Origin: Gammaproteobacteria bacterium | Lineage (GTDB): Bacteria; Pseudomonadota; Gammaproteobacteria; Pseudomonadales; Cellvibrionaceae | Length of the DNA stretch: 64,000 nucleotides | Direction of reading: 5' to 3' | Assembly (NCBI GenBank): GCA_021151625.1 | Contig: JAGKWY010000019.1 | Span: 49,856 to 113,855, forward strand | The notes under the pieces: generated by a model | What the model saw: the letters and a program-made list of their open reading frames with translations, nothing else | Databases searched by the model: none | Told to the model about the DNA's origin: nothing | Program-made: the position numbers and the translations under genes | Shown here: in pieces, positions 59,859 through 64,000 of the stretch | How positions within the stretch are numbered: the stretch's first letter is position 1 | How the letters are laid out: each line of letters begins with the position of its first letter

Positions 59859-60893
59859 TTATCTGGGCAGGCCAATTTCCGGTTGCTTACCGGATGACAG
59901 GTTTTGTTGCTCAGTCAGTTTTTCCAGTTCGGCAGGGTTAATTCCGGGGTCCGGTTTTTCTGTCGCTTCTTTTGCTGCTTTTTCCGCAGCGGCTTTTTGC
60001 TCAGCCTCTTTTATAACGGCGATTTTTTTCTCCATTTCCTTGCGGGTTTGCTCGCTTTCCAAGCGTACGGTAACGCGGCGATTTTTCGCCTGCCCCGCTT
60101 TGTTTTGGTTGTTGGCAATCGGAAATTTATCGCCATGCCAGCGGGTGGTAATGTGATCCGCCGCAATACCCTTTTCAATCAAATAACTGGTGACCAGTTC
60201 CGCCTGGCGTTGGGATAAAGCCTCGCTCTCTTCCGGCTTGGGTGACTTATCGCTATGGGCATCAATAATGATCCCCAGGACTTTCTGATCCGCTTTCATG
60301 TAGCGCACGATTTTATCCAGCTCTGCTTTTGCGGCCTGACTCAACTCCTCCGCCGCGCGGGTGTAACTCAACTGGGTGCGTGACAGTTGGTCAAAGGTAT
60401 AGGGGATCAGGTTCTTCACACAGGATCTATAACTGGCAAAGGCAGTGCTGAAGTTGCGCGCAGCCAGCCCAACCCGCAGGTTGCTGCCACTGAACATCAC
60501 ATTAGTGCCCTGCTCCAGGCTGGCAGTAATAGTCGCGATTTGTGCCCCGCTGACCTTGAGCGATTGGCCGCTGGACTGGGCCTGGCCGAGATTATTGGAG
60601 CTGACATCGGTGCGCCACACCGGCGGTACAGCTTCTACTCGCACTGCTCCATCACCAAATGACTGGGCTTTACCTTTCAACTCCAGCAGTTCTGCAGTAC
60701 CAGCATTGCGTACCAGGCGCGCACTACCAAAGGCGGCTATCTCATGAGTGAGGCTACAGGCAAAGGCGCCAGATTGCGCCTTCCACTGGGAGTCGGAAAA
60801 GTCGGTGATATAGGTTTGCGCTTGGGTAGAAACCGCCAGCGCACCAGACACCAACACCGTCAGGGGTAAGAAAACTCGAGAAACCAACCGCAT
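59859..60893 (-). CDS. motY: MotY-like sodium-motor T-ring protein (OmpA-like C-terminus)
   Basis: 344 residues from ATG 60893, preceding a signal peptide (MRLVSRVFLPLTVLVSGALAVSTQAQ). The N-terminal domain (YITDFSDSQWKAQSGAFACSLTHEIAAFGSARL ... NLIPYTFDQLSRTQLSY) matches MotY. The OmpA-like peptidoglycan-binding domain (LGIIIDAHSDKSPKPEESEALSQRQAELVTSYLIEKGI ... NRRVTVRL) is followed by a Lys/Ala/Glu-rich tail unusual for the family. MotY with MotX stabilises flagellar stators. The position divergent to pyrC-rnt is the same as in Pseudomonas, which supports the call; other flagellar genes are not in the window. Confidence 0.85.
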   Translation of the reverse strand: MRLVSRVFLPLTVLVSGALAVSTQAQTYITDFSDSQWKAQSGAFACSLTHEIAAFGSARLVRNAGTAELLELKGKAQSFGDGAVRVEAVPPVWRTDVSSNNLGQAQSSGQSLKVSGAQIATITASLEQGTNVMFSGSNLRVGLAARNFSTAFASYRSCVKNLIPYTFDQLSRTQLSYTRAAEELSQAAKAELDKIVRYMKADQKVLGIIIDAHSDKSPKPEESEALSQRQAELVTSYLIEKGIAADHITTRWHGDKFPIANNQNKAGQAKNRRVTVRLESEQTRKEMEKKIAVIKEAEQKAAAEKAAKEATEKPDPGINPAELEKLTEQQNLSSGKQPEIGLPR

Positions 60894-61132
60894 GAAACAA
60901 TCCACCCAAAAAAACCACCAAAAACAATTAACCAGAAACAATCTCCAGCAAAGAAACCACCAACAACCAATTCCCAGCGCAATAACTCACATTGCTATTA
61001 AAGGAACCTTCCGAGTATAGCTAGCCCTGCTCAAAATGCGCGCAACCGATAAGGCTGCGGAGCCAGTCCGATTTTGGTAGCATGCCGCCATATTTGCCTG
61101 TTTTGATTTACTGCTACGGAATCCCCCACCCC

Positions 61133-62170
61133 ATGACCCAGCAATTAACCCTGATCCGCCCCGACGATTGGCATATCCACCTGCGCGATGGCGCGGTTCT
61201 GACTCGCACCGTAGGCGACGCCGCAGCCCAATTTGCCCGGGCGATTGTAATGCCCAACCTGGTGCCGCCGGTAATGAACACCGAACAAGCCCTCGCCTAC
61301 AAAGCGCGTATCCAGGCGGCTCGCCCGGTAGGTAACAACTTTGAGCCATTGATGGTGCTCTACCTGACCGACAATACCGACCCGGCCGAAATCGCCAAAG
61401 CCAAAGCAGCTGGAATCACCGCCTGTAAACTCTACCCGGCAGGTGCGACCACCAACTCGGCGTCTGGCGTGACCGATCTGAAAAAGATCTATCCGGTTCT
61501 GGAAGCCATGGAAAAAGCCGGTATGCATTTTTTATTGCACGGTGAAGTGACCGATTCGGCTATCGATATTTTTGATCGCGAAAAAGAATTTCTGGATCGC
61601 ACTTTTAGTCAGGTGGTTAAAAACTTCCCTGCGCTAAAAATGGTGCTGGAACATATCACCACCGCTGATGCCGCTGAGTTTGTTGCAGCCGCACCAGCAA
61701 ATGTTGCGGCAACAATTACGGCACATCACCTGCTGTATAACCGCAACCATATGCTCGCTGGCGGTATTCGCCCGCATTATTATTGTTTGCCCATTTTAAA
61801 GCGCGGCACTCATCAGCAAGCGCTGATTAAAGCAGCGACCAGCGGCAGTCCAAAATTCTTTTTGGGTACCGATTCTGCGCCCCACGCCAAAGACAAAAAA
61901 GAAGCTGCCTGTGGTTGCGCCGGTAGTTATACGGCCTATGCGGCGATTGAACTTTATGCAGAAGCCTTTGAAGATGCCAATGCACTGGATAAGCTCGAAG
62001 GTTTCGCCAGCCATTTCGGTGCAGATTTTTATGGTTTGCCACGCAATACCGATACCATTACATTAGTGAAACAAGAATGGCAGGTGCCTGATACGCTGAG
62101 CTTTAATGAGCAGCCATTAGTGCCTTTGCGCGCAGGTGAAACTTTACGTTGGCAGTTGCAAACTGCTTAA
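61133..62170 (+). CDS. pyrC: Dihydroorotase
   Basis: 345 residues from ATG 61133; the frame extends 17 codons upstream but MTQQLTLIRPDDWHIHLRDG is the family start. HxH in DDWHIHLRDG, the carbamylated Lys in CKLYPAGATTNS, zinc His in HFLLHGEVTD and LEHITT, and the terminal Asp in FLGTDSAPH. It closes carbamoyl aspartate to dihydroorotate in pyrimidine synthesis. The 239-bp gap upstream, shared with motY, is A/C-rich with no recognised operator. Confidence 0.97.
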   Translation: MTQQLTLIRPDDWHIHLRDGAVLTRTVGDAAAQFARAIVMPNLVPPVMNTEQALAYKARIQAARPVGNNFEPLMVLYLTDNTDPAEIAKAKAAGITACKLYPAGATTNSASGVTDLKKIYPVLEAMEKAGMHFLLHGEVTDSAIDIFDREKEFLDRTFSQVVKNFPALKMVLEHITTADAAEFVAAAPANVAATITAHHLLYNRNHMLAGGIRPHYYCLPILKRGTHQQALIKAATSGSPKFFLGTDSAPHAKDKKEAACGCAGSYTAYAAIELYAEAFEDANALDKLEGFASHFGADFYGLPRNTDTITLVKQEWQVPDTLSFNEQPLVPLRAGETLRWQLQTA

Positions 62171-62179
62171 GGGATAGCT

Positions 62180-62851
62180 GTGAATCCACCTGAAAATATC
62201 CGCGACCCCAACTCGCCACTGGCGCAACGCTTTCGCGGTTTTTTGCCAGTGATTGTCGATGTGGAAACTGGCGGTTTTAATTCGCAAACCGATGCACTCC
62301 TGGAAATTGCCGCCGTCACCATTCGCATGGATGAAGAAGGCAATCTGCATCGCCATGAAACCTTTGCCTTTCATGTGGAGCCGTTTGAAGGCGCCAACAT
62401 CGAGCAGGCTGCGCTGGATTTTACCGGCATAGACCTGGATGACCCGGATCGCTTAGCCGAACCGGAATTAATGGTGATGACTGATTTGCTCACGGCAGTG
62501 CGCCGCTCGGTAAAAGAAAACGGCTGCACTCGCGCCGTTATCGTCGGCCATAACGCGCATTTCGATTTGAACTTTGTCAACGCGGTGATTGAGCGCTGCA
62601 ATATCAAACGCAGCCCCTTTCATCCGTTTTCAGTATTCGATACCGCAACCCTCTCTGGCCTGGCGTTTGGTCAAACCGTATTGGCCAAAGCTTGTCAGGT
62701 AGCCGGTATTGAATTCAGCAACTCTGCGGCCCACTCTGCGGCTTACGATGCTGAAAAAACCGCTGAGTTATTTTGCCTGATCGTCAATCGCTGGAAAGAA
62801 TTGGGCGGCTGGTCGCCCAGTGAAGATGAGGGTGATGAAGAGGCGGAGTAA
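62180..62851 (+). CDS. rnt: Ribonuclease T
   Basis: 223 residues. The start is GTG 62180 with AAGGGA upstream, 9 nt after pyrC. DEDDh exonuclease motifs: VIVDVETGGF, VGHNAHFDLNF and HSAAYDAEKTAEL. It trims the 3' CCA end and other RNA 3' ends. The acidic C-terminus (EDEGDEEAE) is typical of the family in this group. Confidence 0.97.
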   Translation: MNPPENIRDPNSPLAQRFRGFLPVIVDVETGGFNSQTDALLEIAAVTIRMDEEGNLHRHETFAFHVEPFEGANIEQAALDFTGIDLDDPDRLAEPELMVMTDLLTAVRRSVKENGCTRAVIVGHNAHFDLNFVNAVIERCNIKRSPFHPFSVFDTATLSGLAFGQTVLAKACQVAGIEFSNSAAHSAAYDAEKTAELFCLIVNRWKELGGWSPSEDEGDEEAE

Positions 62852-62895
62852 ATCGCCCATTCACTTTCATATTCACATTTCCGGGAACGGATTTC

Positions 62896-63282
62896 ATGGC
62901 ATTTAACATCAAACAATACCTGCTCGATAAACCCGAGGCCATAGAGGATTTTCCCTTTGGCCCCGAGGTCGCCGTGTATAAAGTGCGCGACAAAATGTTT
63001 GCGCTGATGAGTGCAGAAAATCAAACTACAGATGCGAAAAATAAAGAAATACGTATCAACTTAAAATGCGACCCGGTGGAAGCAGAACAACTGCGCATGG
63101 TGTTCGATGCAGTTATCCCCGGCTATCACATGAATAAAAAACACTGGAATACGGTCATCATCAACGGTTCAATTCCCGACGGGGAAGTAAAACGTATGAT
63201 CGATAATTCCTATAAGTTGGTGGTAAAAGGCCTGGGGAAAACGGTGGCCAATTTATTACTGGCGAAAGAGAAAGATCGCTAA
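62896..63282 (+). CDS. MmcQ/YjbR family protein
   Basis: 128 residues. YjbR/CyaY-like fold: FNIKQYLLDKPEAIEDFPFGPEVAVYKVRDKMFALM, INLKCDPVEAEQLR, VIPGYHMNKKHWNTVIING and the C-terminal helix MIDNSYKLVVKGLGK. Members are predicted DNA-binding proteins without settled function. It lies 44 nt after rnt and may be part of the pyrC-rnt unit. Confidence 0.9.
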   Translation: MAFNIKQYLLDKPEAIEDFPFGPEVAVYKVRDKMFALMSAENQTTDAKNKEIRINLKCDPVEAEQLRMVFDAVIPGYHMNKKHWNTVIINGSIPDGEVKRMIDNSYKLVVKGLGKTVANLLLAKEKDR

Positions 63283-63309
63283 CTATTCGCTCAACCTGGC
63301 TAGCGATCT
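63273..63309. terminator. Hairpin spanning the yjbR-type stop codon
   Basis: AGATCGCTA / TAGCGATCT form a 9-bp stem with a 19-nt loop, between the convergent YjbR-type and MaoC-type genes. TTTT follows about 10 nt later. Confidence 0.35.
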
Positions 63310-63320
63310 GGATGCAGCTT

Positions 63321-63794
63321 TTAATTGAAACTAATCGACGGCAAGGCGCCAGGTTCGATGGATAATTTTTCCGCTGGCGCAATGACTTCTGCTACACCTT
63401 TGGCAATTAACTTTCCATCCTGATTGTGCGCCTCGCAATCCAGCGTCACCAATTTCACGCGCTCCTTAATTTCCGTAACTGTCAACGTAACCGTAACGGT
63501 ATCGCCAATTTTTACCGGATGCTTAAAACTCAGGCTCTGACTGCGGTAAACAGAGCCAGGGCCAGGCAAGCGGGTGGCAATAGCGGCAGATACCAGTGCA
63601 CCGGTCCACATGCCATGGCCGATAGGTTCGCCAAAGGGTGTGCTGGCGGCATAGGTTTTATCCAGGTGCACTGGATTCACATCGCCGGAACAGGCGGCAA
63701 ACAGGATCACATCCTGCTCGGTTAAGGTTTTGCTGTAGCTGGCGGTTTGGCCCACAGCTATCTCGGTAATTGGGCAATTTTCAAGCAAACTCAT
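63321..63794 (-). CDS. MaoC-like (R)-specific enoyl-CoA hydratase
   Basis: 157 residues. The hydratase-2 motif is clear: FAACSGDVNPVHLDKTYAASTPFGEPIGHGMWTGAL, with catalytic Asp and His. PhaJ enzymes of this size convert trans-2-enoyl-CoA to (R)-3-hydroxyacyl-CoA, linking beta-oxidation to polyhydroxyalkanoate. The start follows AAGGGATAAGTCT on the minus strand. Substrate length range cannot be read from sequence. Confidence 0.88.
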   Translation of the reverse strand: MSLLENCPITEIAVGQTASYSKTLTEQDVILFAACSGDVNPVHLDKTYAASTPFGEPIGHGMWTGALVSAAIATRLPGPGSVYRSQSLSFKHPVKIGDTVTVTLTVTEIKERVKLVTLDCEAHNQDGKLIAKGVAEVIAPAEKLSIEPGALPSISFN

Positions 63795-63894
63795 AGACTT
63801 ATCCCTTGGGGCTTGTAAAAAAGACGTACAGTTTAATCCATATCAAGTGCTTTTATTCCTTTCATGCCCAACGGTAGGGGAATCCCGCTGTAAA

Positions 63895-63909
63895 AACCCC
63901 TGAGGGGTT
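63895..63909 (-). other. Short GC hairpin in the maoC upstream region
   Basis: AACCCC-TGA-GGGGTT; on the minus strand it is followed by TTTTAC. Terminator-like but upstream of the MaoC gene, so it would be an attenuator or would end antisense transcripts. The rest of the 179-bp gap (63795-63973) shows no clear element. Confidence 0.3.
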
Positions 63910-63973
63910 GCTATGCTAGGCCCAGCTTGAAAATAACTACCTAAAACTTGTTAGGGAACCAGTAGGAGCCTGT

Positions 63974-64000
63974 ATGTCCAAGTCACAAAAGTTGTTTGTC
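63974..64000 (+). CDS. Start of a gene running off the right edge
   Basis: ATG 63974 is preceded by TAGGAG at an ideal distance; nine codons (MSKSQKLFV) are visible and the frame is open to the window end. Too short to identify. Divergent from the MaoC hydratase gene. Confidence 0.55.

Overview
The window looks like a chromosome segment of a Cellvibrio-type (Cellvibrionaceae) gammaproteobacterium. The evidence is a large multi-modular GH10 xylanase, Pseudomonas-like gene orders (aat-bpt-infA / clpA-clpS / cspD / icd; gacS / cysM / rlmD-relA-mazG; lepA-lepB-DUF4845-rnc-era-recO; motY / pyrC-rnt) and an intermediate G+C content. No rRNA, tRNA, CRISPR array, transposase or prophage gene was seen.

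Layout. 1-4.6 kb: two divergent, apparently Fur-controlled units, one encoding an ApbE-like protein, an EF-hand lipoprotein and a DUF4198 protein, the other an EntB-like isochorismatase and EntA. 4.6-8.7 kb: secreted amidohydrolase with a divergent membrane-anchored AraC regulator, rlmE, and a PIN-type toxin-antitoxin pair. 8.8-20.8 kb: phytase-like lipoprotein, a small orphan exported protein, M28 peptidase, FAD oxidoreductase, GH10 xylanase, an RNA methyltransferase and a BlaI/M56 regulator pair behind a large palindrome. 20.9-27.6 kb: esterase plus polysaccharide deacetylase, then the conserved ycgB-yeaH-prkA stress module. 27.8-35.8 kb: the N-degron enzymes Aat and Bpt, IF-1, ClpA/ClpS, CspD, Icd, RluE. 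35.9-44.3 kb: HD-GYP protein, mazG, relA, rlmD, a CotH-like lipoprotein, cysM. 44.5-52.9 kb: GacS/BarA hybrid kinase and the convergent recO-era-rnc-DUF4845-lepB-lepA block. 53-58.3 kb: a plus-strand accessory block (hemerythrin, DUF4412, two large orphan exported proteins and a palindromic repeat element). 58.4-64 kb: mucD, motY, pyrC, rnt, yjbR-type gene, MaoC/PhaJ hydratase and the first codons of another gene.

The most striking observation is a set of at least five small deletions at or near gene boundaries. They damage clpS and clpA together, cspD, icd and rluE together, the rlmD 3' end, and mucD internally. In each case the flanking reading frames are well conserved right up to an abrupt junction. 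They are either real lesions, which would affect adaptor-mediated N-degron proteolysis, envelope proteolysis and expression of isocitrate dehydrogenase, or assembly errors. The sequence alone cannot decide.

Other points worth following: a toxin gene whose operator palindrome contains the -10 box and abuts the start codon (likely leaderless), a BlaI-M56 pair in which the beta-lactam sensor is replaced by an STN-like domain, a nearly eight-copy TGGC tetranucleotide repeat just upstream of cysM, and a 184-bp element bounded by 27-bp inverted repeats.
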